DNA of 64,000 nt from Oegoconia quadripuncta (lineage: Eukaryota; Arthropoda; Insecta; Lepidoptera; Autostichidae): positions 6,968,413-7,032,412 of the forward strand of contig OX438751.1 in assembly GCA_949316235.1 (NCBI GenBank), read 5' to 3'. Below, one piece after another: positions 22,946 through 35,120 of this stretch; the stretch's first letter is position 1; each line of letters opens with the position of its first letter. Under the pieces are notes generated by a model. The model was not told the DNA's origin and made no database searches. It saw nothing but the letters and a program-made list of their open reading frames with translations. Both the position numbers and the translations under genes were made by a program.

Positions 22946-24395
22946 TTTTTTTCTTAGCGAGTCGATGGCAAAAATATAAAATGGAGTAGTAGAATTGCTT
23001 TTTTTTAATGAAGTAGATATATATGATGTAGAACTATTTACGGATAAAGTCAAGTTCGTACATATTTCTTTCTATTTATGTTTAAATGTAAATAAAGAAG
23101 GATGATATCTTTACTAGTTTTTTTTTATGATCCAAGTTTGAAGCAGCCTTTGCTATTTTTTCATAATTTTTCTTCTTTCTTGCTACTAAGGGCTATCGTC
23201 AGCCTATTCAGGCGCCATTTGTACTAGTATCAAGTATAAATAACTCAGTGAGTAATTTGTATTTTTATCGAACTTCAGTTAGGTGACAATTCATTTCGAT
23301 TCACTTTGATTGTTACCTGTGGGAACATGTAATTTATACTTATACTTCGCTGCCCCTACTTGTACACAACCACTGAATTTTGGTACAAAATATTCTGTCT
23401 TTATTACATACATAAACAAAGAAAAATGCAAAGTCTAATTCTCGTCAAAGTGACGTAAATTTACAAGTAATTTTTAAATAGAAAAATTTAACAATCAACA
23501 AAATTACAATCGACTTTCAATCAGAAATATTCCAAATATAAAAGTTCGAATTACTTGGACAGTACCAATCATCACCGATCTCTATATCAGAAAGTTTGTT
23601 AATTACACTATAGATCGTAAAATCCCGTCTCACTAAAACTAGTGTTGTGCTTCTAACCGGTAAATATCGATTTACGATCCGCCACGGTGAGCGTCGAGAG
23701 CCGAGCGCCAGGTCGCGGCGAGTGATCGATTGTTTACTCGATAAGAGTTCATTGTCAGAGCATCGAGTGCGAAGCTAGTTCGAATAAAATTAGACCTGAC
23801 TGTGGGCTATTTCCCCTGTACTATTTCCTTGAAACTCAGGCTGATGCTGATCGATTACTATTGATTAGTTCTAAACGTTTCGCTGAATTCAAGAAAGAAT
23901 GTTAAGTAAATTTTAAAATATCAACTCCAATGGAAAGCTTGCGCTAATTACATATTGGGTAAACTTTTTGACCGAATAAAAGAACAAGGTTACCATTTAA
24001 ACTGGTTGCATTATCTAAATGTCAAATTGGTGGTAATTAAACGGCTTGACATTTTGTACATAAACAACATTTATCACGCAATACGAAAAGAAAGCTTGAT
24101 GGATTGCGACCGGATGTCGGTTACTCGTTGAACGTTCTGGAAACTTTACAGAAATAAGTTTGTATCGAGAGCTGCTAATTCATGAAAACAATCGACCTTC
24201 GCGGTTTTACTACTACAGTAAAAAAGTGAGTACAACAGTAAATGTCAAGATGTCTGTAAAATACGATGCGTACAGCTAAAATACAGGTTTACAGTACAAA
24301 ATGATTTTATTAACCCTGTAGATTGGGCGTAATGTTTACGTTTTGGGGTAACGTTGGCGTTTCATAACATTATATTGCGCCGCCGGCGCTTCGCT
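22946..24395. other. Intronic unique DNA
   Basis: Within Wnt6 intron 1. TTCTTAGCGAGTCGATGG near 22953 is shared with 33665 (complement) and 48553. 23640-23800 is GC-richer. Otherwise nothing recognised. Confidence 0.4.
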
Positions 24396-24598
24396 GATTT
24401 ATATTAGACTAGCTGTTGTGTACGACTTCGTTCACGTGGAACATTTTATCAAAATCGGTTCTGCAAAAAATCCTACATGCTCTGTCTACTACCCAAATTA
24501 AATCCAAATCCGTTCAGCCGTATAGAGTTGAAAAGATGACAAACACGCATACCTACACACATACACAACCTTTCGCATTTATAATATTAGTGTGATTT
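24396..24598 (-). mobile_element. TAAATGCGAAAG repeat, minus copy
   Basis: AGACTAGCTGTTGTGTACGA, CTTCGTTCACGTGG, AATCCGTTCAGCCGT, CACATACACAACC, TTTCGCATTTATAATATTAG. Both ends seem present, with the microsatellite shortened. Confidence 0.62.
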
Positions 24599-24697
24599 CG
24601 TGCATATTTGTATTTACAATTGAAATAAATCTATTAAATGTACCTATGTTTAGATATAAACCACAATCAAAATTAGATGACACTTTTCGAATATGTA

Positions 24698-24920
24698 CAG
24701 TCGGCAACACAATTAAGGTATCAGGCTTAATCTTTGTGATATTGTTTGGAGGGTCTTGGTTGGATTTTGTTATATTTTCTTTTATGCTTTATGCCTATCA
24801 TGTCATCAATGTGATAGATGAATTTTAGATACAACTAGAATAACAATTTCCCTTCAGACTTTCGCTATCTATAATATAATTATAAATAAAGACCTGCTAC
24901 CTTAATTGTGTTGCTGACTG
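24698..24920. mobile_element. TA-flanked MITE with 25-30 bp inverted termini
   Basis: A 223-bp element. The left end starts CAGTCGGCAACACAATTA and the right end is its near-perfect complement, with about 30 matching positions per arm. TA flanks both sides (24696-24697 and 24921-24922). No coding capacity. The TA target and CAGT terminus point to Tc1/mariner mobilisation. Confidence 0.85.
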
Positions 24921-24974
24921 TACATTGATTTCCGGCACACAAAATTAATAAAAAAAAATAATATTTTTGACACT

Positions 24975-25195
24975 TACGCCAATCATCTAGTCCCAAACTA
25001 AGCAAAGCTTATATTATGGATACTAGATAACGGATAAACATACATAAATATTTATATTAACATTCATGACTCGGGAATAAATGTTCGTATTCATCACAAA
25101 AACATTTACCCGTCGCGGGATTCGAACCCGCAACCGTAGGTTTTGCTGACAGGGTCACTATCCGCTACACCAGCCGGTCGTCAGCCGGTCGTTGA
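24975..25195 (-). mobile_element. SINE-B, minus-strand copy
   Basis: ATCTAGTCCCAAACTAAGC, TTATATTATGGATACTAG, ATTCATGACTCGGG, then a tRNA-like part in complement: GGGATTCGAACCCGCAACC and CACTATCCGCTACACCAGC. The tRNA part is well kept but lacks a full cloverleaf, so it is not called as a tRNA gene. Confidence 0.78.
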
Positions 25196-25196
25196 A

Positions 25197-25300
25197 CAAA
25201 CCCTTCTCTTCCCATGGATGTCTTAAAAGGCGACTAAAGGGCTTTATGCCGAAACATTTAAGGACTGACACGTTTTAACAGCCACGATCACGTATCACGT
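25197..25300 (+). mobile_element. LINE 3' UTR scrap
   Basis: CTTCTCTTCCCATGGATGTC, TTAAAAGGCGACTAAAGGG and GACTGACACG. The same motif (TCTTCCCGTGGGTAACGT, AAAAGGTGAATAAGGGA) is at 27380. This is a widespread lepidopteran LINE 3' segment (recalled). Confidence 0.5.
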
Positions 25301-25473
25301 GTGCATTTCTGTATACAAGGTTACATTTTAAGTACCAAAAACCCAATAAACCTCGATTAGATTCTAGTAATCAATATGCCTAGAAAAAATAAAATTAAAA
25401 TAAAGGATTAGTTTACTGCTATTGTTTCCGCTTGAATGATTGTTTATCATTCCTCAATTGTCCATCTAATTAT

Positions 25474-25876
25474 ACAGGATGAAATTTAATTCGTGTAATT
25501 CCTGCTCAATGGTGACGCCACTTTTGATTACAAACAACTTTCCCCATAGGTGCCATAGTCGAATTCGATCAAAAAATTTTCCATTACCCATACAAAGTAA
25601 ACCATTCTGAAACCACCTTTAATATGGTAGTCCAACAATTTCCGGCTGAATTCGGCTATAGTTCCTTGTGGAAAGTTGTTCGTAATCAAGGGGTAGCCAT
25701 CAGCCGAAAATTGTTGGACATCCACACTAAAGGTGATTTCAGAATGGTTTACTTTGTATGCTTAATCGATAATTTTTTTATCGAATTAAACAATGGTTCC
25801 TTGAGGAATGTTGTTCGTATTATGGAGTAGTCACCACTTAATAGGAATTACACGAATTCAAATTCACCCTGTATAA
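25474..25876. mobile_element. Long palindromic (foldback) element, about 403 bp
   Basis: Two arms of about 200 bp in opposite orientation: the left begins TACAGGATGAAATT with TTCGTGTAATTCC just inside, and the right ends with the complement. Inner arm segments such as AAAGTAAACCATTCT recur inverted. No protein. A diverged partial relative lies at 9650-9825. Family not recognised by name. Confidence 0.75.
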
Positions 25877-26479
25877 CCCCTATAAAAAAAGTATAACCCC
25901 TTATTTTTATAGCCGGAATCGATACTATACGTGTTCTGACCAAACTAATTTCAAGTTTCAGGTATACAATAAATAGCTTTGTATTTCAAAAATTAAATCG
26001 TCGATGATGTTTCAAACATTAAAACCGTTAGAACACTCAAACATTTATTTGGGATATCTATGATGGGGTGGCCCACTACTTAACGTTAAATATGCATGTT
26101 ACAAATTAAAGGTCTCCTTTGCCGATCACTTTACCTCCATCCCATAATCGTCTTGATCTCATTTGAAATTCCCTGACAAAGCTGCGCGAACGGCGAATCA
26201 TTACCAGCGCTTACATTAGCTGAATCAATCGGCGCACGAGTGGCGTTTGAATGCGCGTGCCTTGACACCTGCACCGTTCGTCCTACGTGTCCTAAGGAGT
26301 TCGTACACGGAGATTTATGGATATTTTATTGATTTGAGTTTTTAATATCTGATTTAAGGTAATAAGTAAGCTTATTTTAACTTCTATGGATAGATTGATT
26401 GATAATATCATTTACCTGTGGTAAAATTTAGAGCGGTGTTTAGTAAAATTTAGAGTTTTCAATTGAAAGCAGATGTTAA
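25877..26479. other. Intronic unique DNA
   Basis: No repeat or exon recognised; 26150-26300 is mildly GC-richer. Confidence 0.4.
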
Positions 26480-26647
26480 CCCAAGTTGGTGGCCTCCAGG
26501 AGCGGCTGACAAACGCTGACTGTCAGGTGGTCACTAGTCTGCCACTAATTTGGCAATCACCACTGGATCCGCGTGATGGATTATGACCCATTCACTCTTC
26601 CATGACTGCAGGCTGTCCAACAGTGGAGACGTAAAAATGATGATGAA
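26480..26647 (+). mobile_element. 5S-headed SINE family, 3' half
   Basis: Contains GACTGTCAGGTGGTCACTAG and CTGCCACTAATTTGG and ends ATGATGATGAA, matching the body and tail at 5386. The 5S head is missing. Confidence 0.72.
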
Positions 26648-28452
26648 AGTCCTAGAGCCTTACATAAAGCATCAGAAAAAACATGGTCAGCCAGGCCACA
26701 TAGCAGTCACAATACAAGTGGTATTGTTAACTTCTAGATTTGTCTTTGAACTGGTTAAAGGACAAATTAGAATTTAATTATTCGCCATAACAATCATTTC
26801 CAAGTTGAATTCCAATGATTCTAATATAAAATATTTAGCACAGTGTCACCACATATAACTCACTTAGACCGTTTCAACTAATATTTGCCATATAAATTTG
26901 TCAAACGTTCAACTACTGTTACGAAATACGTCATTGAACGGTTTCAGGTTTATTTTGGCTTCAATTTAAGAGTTTCTTGCTGATAGAGTCTCAGTGAACT
27001 TAGAAAATACTAGAATATCATCAGCTGGTGATATGGACTTTAATGGATAGCTGGTAAGATTGGTTTTAGAGGGCGAGTGGTTAGTGGAATACTGCCAATA
27101 TGGCGACACACCTCTGTCCATCCAGACGAATAAATTAACAGTGATAAGTTGTATGCTAATTAATTATTCTTCAAAGCACCATCTGGTGTGAAACCCGACT
27201 GAGCGAGGAAAGGAAGCGGCTAATGATGGAATATAGTCACTTTTAGACGGATTAGCTTATCTAAAAATAATTAAAATTTACAATAAGACGAGTCTATAGT
27301 GTGTTCCATTTTAATTTCAATTTAAAATGTCCTACCTGGTATCTATTACGTGTGGTTTTGGCACATAAAAACAATAGGACCAACCCATCTCTTCCCGTGG
27401 GTAACGTAAAAGGTGAATAAGGGACTTTCAAACCGAAAAACATCGATAGACTTGCAGATTTTAATGCTGTCATGGGCTCACCCCCGTGCATTTCTATAAT
27501 ATTTCGACAGTGAACGGTGTATGTTGTTATTAATCTTTTACCAACGCTTTAGTTTGGGATATCTCTGACCACCTCATTTGGGATAAATGACTCTCGTGTA
27601 TGTAATATTATATACCGAAAATCTTATTCCTTTTTGTATTAACATAATTAAAGATTGTGTAAAATATTTATCAAGTATTTTTTATTTATGTGGCCTAAAG
27701 ATCGTGACGTTATTTATGTATATATTCCTTCTAGAAACTTTGAGTACAATGCCAAACGGCACAGTGGTTTTTTTCAACACTAAAGCAATCGTCCTTGTCT
27801 TTCGCTCCATATTAGCTAATAATCAGGATTCTAACAAATGTAGGGTACGATGCGACCAAAGACTATATCTAACATACGAGACACCTTTAAAAAGACTAAC
27901 ATTATTTGCAGCCAGGAAGCAGTTGGAGACGTATTAACGTTCAGACTAACCGTGACCTACCGCAACCAGATTGCAGTTGGCACGAAGACAATTCTAAGGT
28001 TTAATAGATCACAGAGACATTTAGTTTAGTTAACTAGTCAGCACTTTATTATTGGAACAATGGTTACTGCTACGATTTAAAATGAATAGTTGAAACTAAA
28101 GGAGATGGCTGGATGTTGTTTAGAAACACGTTTCCAAAAAAATCTAATTTTCTTACATCGATCCGTTATTTCCTTATCCGCGAACATTTATTACCGTTTT
28201 ATCTAAATTAAATAAAAGGATTTGTACATTGTGTTCTGGAGATTTTCGCCATTTGTGAAAAGTTTTACGCCTCTGCAACCATACGTCTGATGGAAACAGA
28301 CACAGACATAAATAATTTCGTTTATTAATTTGGACAGTGATAATAATTATTGGTGCACGTAAGCACATAATGATTTGCAGTAAGAAAGTATGATATTATT
28401 TTACATTTAATTTGGTATTCCCACTTAGAATAAGCTATGTAAGTTGAGCAAT
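26648..28452. other. Intronic DNA, mostly unassigned
   Basis: Apart from the LINE scrap at 27365, only chance-like frames (for example 27587-27937, 116 codons) without domains. Confidence 0.4.
27365..27480 (+). mobile_element. LINE 3' UTR scrap, same type as 25.2 kb
   Basis: Matches the segment at 25197 in CTTCCCGTGG, GTAAAAGG and AAGGGACTTT. Confidence 0.5.
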
Positions 28453-28610
28453 CTCCTTTTACAATCAATCAATTAAACAAATACTCTTTATTGTACAATT
28501 AACAAAAACACAACTTACAATCATTAATCGCACAAAAATGCGGCCTTATCGCTAGCAGCGATTTCTTCCATAAAACCTTAGGGTAAAGATACAAGCTACC
28601 AGTAGTAGAG
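28453..28610 (-). mobile_element. LINE 3' end (ATAAAGAGTATT tail)
   Basis: In complement: GGAAGAAATCGCTGCTAGCG, ATAAGGCCGCATTTTTGTGC, and an AATAAAG-type end. The same segment is at 40440-40600. Common lepidopteran LINE 3' end (recalled). Confidence 0.65.
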
Positions 28611-29894
28611 GGGTTTGCTTTATTCTTAGCAAAACGGGTGTATTTTTATAGTTGGTAATATTATTCATTGAAACTTTTTTTTAACAAAAAAGAGCAATAC
28701 TTGTCTCTTCTAAGTTACTTTCCACATAGGTACCTACCTAGAAATGAAATTACTTTTATTTGCTTATATTTTGGGTACATTTTCAGTTGGTATAATCTCT
28801 CTGTCCCTACAAAATCTGCCTACCTTAGTTTGCACACCTTAGTGTGCAAATTTTCAAATAAGCCTTTCAAATAAGTTATACCTACAACGCATTTTGGGCA
28901 ACCTAAGCTTAATTTAAATTTTTGTCCGTGTATTATTATTTACAGGTATATACTTTTCCGGTGCTTGCAACTGACCACCCTTTAGAAGGAATCCAGCAAA
29001 GAATCCATTTACGCTTTACCCCGGAAGGACCAACCTTATTCAAGTAGGGTGACAATGAATGGCGGTGTTTGTGGACACCGGGCTAGGCGCTAACGCGCGA
29101 CATCGGCCCGATTAGCGACCATATGACGACTTAACTGTAAACAGCATTACCATTACATATCCACAATAATATTTTAAAAAGGAATTTTAACCTTATCACA
29201 GTGCGGTAGAGTTATGTTGTGTGTAAATATGAGGTGGTGGATGCATCTGTAAACAGCGAGCAATTTTCAAAGCGCTCTACATACAGACAGACGGGAATGG
29301 AACTAAATGAAGCAAATTAGAATTATGTTACAGAAATATTCGTTTTCCATTACATTTTAAATGTTATGGATGACTACATTTACAAATTCGACCAATGGAG
29401 AGCTGGCGATACAGTTCATTCCCATTGAAGGTAGGTAAGGGTACTGGTACCTATACAAAGTCAACCTCATTCGGTTAATCCATCTTAGATGCGGGTTCAC
29501 ATCACATGACGTAGTTAAATACAAATGACAAGGTTTATCTGTTATTAAATAAAAACATCACATTTTCTTTGCTCGGGCAATCGATAGTTATTCAAATGGT
29601 AGAATTGGGTATACCCAGTGCCAGCTGAATCATTTTACTTTTATCGAATACCGTTGAATGACAAGTATCGATTACCAACCCTATCTAGTACTTTAGACTG
29701 TACAAGAATTAAATAAAATTAAAAATAATTTAGAAATACTAAGGCACTTTTAAAAATCTCAATCCAATTATCTTTTCTCGCAGAGTTATCGACAGAAATA
29801 TCGAAAATATACTACCTATACCAAAACTGCTATAGCAGTCATAAGCACAAACATTATCTCACAATGTGTTGTGACCAGTGACCTGTGACAGAAC
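28611..29894. other. Intronic DNA, unassigned
   Basis: 29040-29130 is GC-richer with GGCTAGGCGCTAACGCGCG. No exon or repeat named. Confidence 0.4.
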
Positions 29895-30229
29895 AAGAAC
29901 CGCCTCCATGGCTCAATGTAAACAACATTGAGTTTACGATTCGGAGGTCGCGGGTTCGATCCAGCGGGGTACATGTTAAGTACTCGGTTTGGTTGGTGGC
30001 AGGGCATTTTAAAACGTCCGCCTGGTTAGCTACCACCATCTTATCTAAATCTGCCGCCAAGCAGCAACGTTAATAGCATTGTTGTGTTCCGGTTGTCAGA
30101 GATAAGATAGTCAGTCCCCCAAATGTGTTGGGGTTTCCGGGTCAGTACGCTTCCACCTTCGCCCGCATCTTCACTTAACATCACGTGTGATTGAGGTCAA
30201 GTACCAACCTGTTGTGCATATAAAAAAAA
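29895..30229 (+). mobile_element. SINE-A, full-length reference copy
   Basis: About 335 bp. A tRNA-like head has a degenerate A box (ATGGCTCAATG) and B box (GGTTCGATCC). The body holds TTGGTTGGTGG, CTACCACCATC, GCCGCCAAGCAGC and GTTGTGTTCCGG. The tail runs CATCTTCACTTAACATCA to an A-rich end. RNA polymerase III transcription from the internal boxes is expected for this class. Mobilised in trans by a LINE, probably the CR1-like family that shares its tail (inference). Confidence 0.85.
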
Positions 30230-31250
30230 ATATCCCCAACATATCGACTGCGTCGTCCAGCCGTTTCGGACCGTGTGTAGCTGGACTAGATCTCTCTGTC
30301 ACACTGTATGCGAGCAAACACTTTTAAAAGTTTATGTGACGATGAGCAATGTTGTCGGAAGGTTTTAGCGGTCGCATCATGGACGCTCAGCGACTGCGTG
30401 CCCATGTTTGGACGTGTTAGTTGTGTCGTTAAAATTGGGTTTGACGCGGCCGTGTTCGCATTGTCCACCTTTTTTACGCTTTCGAAAGCGTTTTGGGACA
30501 TTTAGTGCTGTGTGTTTAAATAGGTTTTGTCGTAGTATATTCCTCAATTTGCCGCTTCATATTATTGATACGTTTTTACTGTAGGCCTAAATCGTTTCTT
30601 GATAACAGCTGGTTACATTCAGTATTACTGAAGCTTGTCAAAATTATTACGAAACCAAAATATCATGCATAAATCAAAAAAATCGCTGTGACTTGCATGC
30701 GGTAGTTAATTCTATATTTATAAAGAAATGTTAATTTATTCAAAGAGTGCGCTACTGGACGGTATAGACCCTCTTAATGTTATTCTGTTGACCAATATCG
30801 TGTTATCGTGTTTGACTTTTGTAAAATCTATAGTCAATTGTATTTGAAACTCGATTCCGAGTACTGCCTCACTTTGAAAGTACAACACACGCTTATATCA
30901 AAACTTGTGAGAGCTGACTCCGAAGCACTTATAATTAAATACAATAATTGCTTAATTTTAATACCTTTTATCAAAAATTTTCCTGGCACTATCTCCTGAA
31001 AGCCTTCAAGTTGAGTTGAGTACACATCAGGAGTACTTTTAGCGCCACCAAAGAGTACAGTTTGCGTCCATAATGGGTGCGGGCCGCGATAATTGGTGAA
31101 GTTCTACGCACAATGAGCGCACTGTGCTCTCCATGTTACATTTACAAAGATTAAAGTAAAGATAACTTCGCAGATGGTATAATGATAAGATAGATCAGCA
31201 CTAGGAGCATGATGGTGCAATAAACGTTTATCTCACGCGAGGTAATATTA
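30230..31250. other. Intronic DNA between SINE-A and mariner
   Basis: 30240-30500 has balanced composition and frames on both strands without domains; the rest is AT-rich. Confidence 0.4.
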
Positions 31251-32519
31251 GGTCTTTATCTATGAAATTGCCGTTTTGTATGAAAAAAAAATTTTTTCAG
31301 TATTTTTTATTTGTATTAATCGAAGTAATCACCCATGCAATCAATGCATCTTTGCCAACGCAGTGGCAGTTTATTGATACCCTTCTTAAAGAAATCAGCT
31401 GGACAGGAGGCAACAAATTCTTCAAAGGCATTGTACTGCCTCTCGGGTATTGAATTTTTTTCCTGCCAAGAAGTTATCCAAATTCTGGAAAAAGTAGTAG
31501 TCTGTAGGCGCAAGGTCTGGTGAGTAGGGCGGATGACGGAGAGCTTCCAACCCCAGTTCTTGCAACTTGGAGACCGTCTGCTGTGCAGTATGAGGTCGCG
31601 CGTTGTCGTGCAGGAGCAACGGAGAGGAGCGATTGACCAATGCTGGTTGGAGATGTGCCAGCTGCTCCATCATTGTGTTCAGTTCTTCACAGTACACATC
31701 TGCAGTAATGCTCATCCCGTTTGGTAAGAAGCTGTGATGAATCACACCGGCGCTAGACCACCAAACAGTGACCATCACTTTTCTAGGGGTAAGTTTTCGT
31801 TTAGGGCATTGTTTAGGTGCTGAACTAGGATTCAACCAACTTGCTGAGCGCTTGCGGTTATCAAACAGAATCCATTTTTCATCGCAGGTAACAATGCGGT
31901 TCAAAATTGCTTCATTTGTGTGTCTGTTGAGCAGTGCAAGGCACGTCTCGACGCGTACTTCGCGCTGGCGATCATTGAGTTCGTCGCGCACCATTTGTCA
32001 AGCTTTTTCCCCTTGCCAATTTGACGCAAATAGACCAATATTATTTTGACGCTAACGTCGAAAGCTGCTGCTAATTCAGCCGTAGATTGTGTATCATCAG
32101 CTTCCACAATCGCTTTATATTCGTCATTGTCGACCAAAGTCTTCGGACGACCGCGAGGTTAATTTTTCAGGTCGAAATTCCCAGAACGGAAGCGAGCAAA
32201 CCAATAACAGGTGGTGCGTTGGTTTGTAGTGTTAGCTCCGTAAACGTCGTTGATGTTGCGTGCCGCGTGTGCCGCGTTGCTGCTACGGCGGTACTCATAT
32301 TCCATAATTACTCGAATTTTTAACGTATCCATGATGACGAAAAAGATTGAAATGCGATGAAAATGTAACACTAATCAATAAACAAATGACTACTTTTGGA
32401 AAAAGAATTCCATGTTTTTAAAATAAAATTAATTTGCAATTAGAATTCTTAGCCAAACAAAAATTATTTTGATTTGAAATGGCCAGTACTGCAGAACGGC
32501 AATTTCATAGGTAAAGACC
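31251..32519 (-). mobile_element. mariner (Tc1/mariner) element, transposase broken
   Basis: A 1269-bp element with 28-bp terminal inverted repeats that differ at two positions (start GGTCTTTA, arm core ATGAAATTGCCGTT). It is flanked by TA on both sides (31249-31250 and 32520-32521), the mariner target. Size, termini and coding content fit a near full-length mariner. It lies inside Wnt6 intron 1, in the same orientation as the gene. Terminal similarity is high enough that the ends could still be recognised by a transposase supplied elsewhere (inference). Confidence 0.93.
31319..32332 (-). pseudogene. mariner transposase pseudogene (D,D34D type)
   Basis: Transposase remnant that would cut and paste the element. 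In order: an N-terminal helix-turn-helix part with YGANTTNQRT and FRSGNFDLKN; an in-frame stop after LKN near 32160; the linker PRGRPK and a second helix-turn-helix VDNDEYKAIVEA with LRQIGKGKKLDKW; a frameshift near 31990; the catalytic domain with TCDEKW (first Asp), LLHDNARPH (second Asp) and YSPDLAPTDY (third Asp); and a second frameshift near 31430 before the C-terminus ending DCMGDYFD. All three catalytic aspartates remain, but one stop and two frameshifts prevent a full protein. The sequence resembles the mori-type mariners known from Lepidoptera (recalled, not searched). Confidence 0.92.
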
Positions 32520-32825
32520 TATTATTTGTCCTGCTCATTCGTTTGAACGGAATATACAACCACCTATCCCGCTCTTATGCCACGCAGGTTGGGGTGTCAA
32601 ACTGGTTTTTCTAAAGCAATTTATAGGATTTAGGGTGTGTAAGCGGGCCATACTCAAAATTAAAAACTAAAACGCATACTGATTTGTTAAAATCTGTATT
32701 TAGTTAAATAGTTATTATTTTCATATAAACATAACAAAGAGGAAATTGCGGATGGATGATTATGTAATTGGAATTACATAATCTTCCATCCATTTCATCT
32801 TCCGACTACTAGGCGTGGGGAGGGA

Positions 32826-33066
32826 TTCCACCCGTATGTAGTCAACATACTGAACATTCTCACTAAGCGGTTCGAGTCCTCGTTGCATAATGCGTACATG
32901 GAACTCCCTTCTGGTGTCAGTCTTTCCTGAATTCTACAACCTTGGGATCATCAAGAGCAGGGTAAATAGGCATCTACTGAGATCGCGTGCTCCATCTTCG
33001 ACCACATGGTCACTTTCCATTAGTTGATATCATGATCAAAAGCGTATCCAGTTAATCATAAGAAAA
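32826..33066 (+). mobile_element. CR1-like LINE 3' end
   Basis: Same family as 53366: GTAGTCAACATACTGAACAT, ATAATGCGTACATGGAACTC, CTACAACCTTGGGATCATC, GAATAGG-like AAATAGGCATCTACTG, GTCACTTTCCATTAG and an A-rich end after CCAGTTAATCATAAG. Confidence 0.78.
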
Positions 33067-33844
33067 ATACACATGAATAAAGCGCGCGCAATTTTAAACA
33101 TGCGTTTTAAATATTGAAAGAGCGTGGTTCTCCTCCGTGAAATGACATGACTGAGATAGATGAAGATTAAAGCCTACACGGATGTGTTTAACAATAATAG
33201 TAAAGTACAATCAGTATAGAAGGTGTGTCTGACGGTTCAGAAGAGATGAACTTTTTTGACTATAAGTTTGTTTGTAAACGCATTATTGCACAAAAAGGCG
33301 ATACATAAATCTTACAATAAGTCATGCGATACTTGTTAACATTTAATAAAATTCTAGTATCTAGAACTTTTTTTATCTCGTTTTAACTTTTCGAGCTACC
33401 AGATTTTTGATTTAGTTTTTTATGCCCTATTTAATTGAAACTTTTTAGTTTTTGAATCGAAATAAATGTAGAATATGTGTATTTGAACGCGTCGAATCGT
33501 GTTTAAAAGTAATAAATTGCAAGCGATAAATATGGCGGCTGAAAGTTTATTTATTACTCTGGTTAGTTACCAGATTTGTCTCTATTAAACAATTACATAC
33601 AAGGCCTTTACGATGCCACAGACAAAGCCGAACCCGTGGCCCCATTCTGTTCCTCAAGAATTTGATGTTTTTGTCATCGACTCGCTAAGATAAAGAATTA
33701 CGTTATATTACGAAAAGATAAAGATTGTAACATGAAAACTGAAGGCAGAAAGAAATTTAAAGACTTGTTGAGTAGCTTACATTGTGATTCTGCAACCATA
33801 TTTATATTCACGAGACATAAGTAAAATATCTGAAATATCCAGTC

Positions 33845-33980
33845 TGCGCCGCATCTAATCTTTGACGCAACGACACACTGTTAGCACTGCACCGCTAAGC
33901 GCACCTCAAACATGCGCGGGCGGCGGTGGGGCCGCGCCGCCCGCCGCCCGCGCGACAGGGCATCGCACTGGTGCTAAATG
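33845..33980. promoter_or_regulatory. Very GC-rich intronic island
   Basis: About 70 bases (33900-33970) of nearly pure G and C, including CGGGCGGCGGTGGGGCC and CGCCGCCCGCCGCCC, in AT-rich surroundings. No coding signal. Might be a regulatory element or structured RNA region; function unknown. Confidence 0.35.
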
Positions 33981-34589
33981 AACTAGTTTTACTCAGGTGA
34001 TAGCTGGTAGTAAGGTTGTAGGGAATGTGGGGTTTGTAACGTTCGGTTGAAAGTTTTGACTATAGTACCTACTAGTCACAATCTTTCTTCTCATTTTTGG
34101 CTTGGTTTGACAAGGACTAAAGGATGAGTTATTCTTAGCAAGGCAACCTGAAGAATTTGGGAGTAGTGAAGATAGTTCAATAACGATGTACAATAGAAAA
34201 TAATAATAAAGTACAGAATTCAGTGATCGTGATAACCAGGCAAAACTTAAGCTTCTAGGAATAATTTAGGTAAATCGACAGTACGATGAACTTAACACTA
34301 CCAGGGTAAGCTGACCCCCGATGCTATCGGATATATGATCGCAGCAAAGGCTACTTAGAATGGAAGTGTCACAGGTCATCATGCGGCCGTTTATACCAAA
34401 TAACTCCCATGAAAACAAGGTATTGAATTAAAACCAATGTTTGTGTGTTCAATAAAAACATTTATCACATTCATGGATGTAAAAGTAATCACTTATCAAT
34501 AATCAATCAGGACAATCAGTCCGTAATCACTAGATTTCTATACTATGTATTAGGTACTAATCCATCGAATAGTATACCTATAATATAAT

Positions 34590-34770
34590 TTCTTGCGCCG
34601 CTCCTTTTCCCACAAATAATTTCCCTCTCCGATGTGGTAACAGCTTGGACATACTGTCGATAGATATATACAATAAGCTCTACTATTTTCCCAGAAGATT
34701 TAAATTGATGATCAACAAATGATATAATGTATCTTACTTTAAAATAAATGAAGTTTGAAGTAACAATATA
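34590..34770 (-). mobile_element. LINE 3' scrap
   Basis: TTGCGCCGCTCCTTTTCCC is the complement of the segment at 61590. Nearby GTATCTTACTTTAAAATA and GTTTGAAGTAACAAT resemble 17535-17575. Confidence 0.4.
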
Positions 34771-34905
34771 ATCTTTGCTTAGTTTGGAACTAAAACCATT
34801 TTCACTTCTGCTCGCAAGGTTGGACTGAATCCATAATGGATATTAACTAAGTTAAGGCCTTGGGTAGAATACTGTGTTTAGGCAAATAAACTAAGTGATT
34901 GATTG

Positions 34906-35120
34906 ACCTGACTGCTATACTAAAAGATCGCGGGTTCGAATCCCGCTAGGGACATATGTTTGTTTGATGAATGCGGACATGTTTTCATTAATAATATTTA
35001 TATGTTTTAAAAAATGTGATCCTGTATCAACCATCTGGTATCCATATGTAATACAAGCCCAGTCGCTTTGTGTGGGCCTAGGTGGTGCTGTGTGTATGTC
35101 CAAGGCTATTTATTTATTTA
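34906..35120 (+). mobile_element. SINE-B, plus-strand copy
   Basis: tRNA-like B box GGTTCGAATCC at 34933, then GACATATGTTTGTTTGATG, CATCTGGTATCCATA and AATACAAGCCCAG. This is the forward form of the SINE-B copies seen in complement elsewhere. Confidence 0.72.

Noticed and set aside
25110..25180. A tRNA gene on the minus strand
   Set aside because: Only the B-box side and parts of a tRNA-like fold are present, and it is embedded in a SINE-B body repeated elsewhere.
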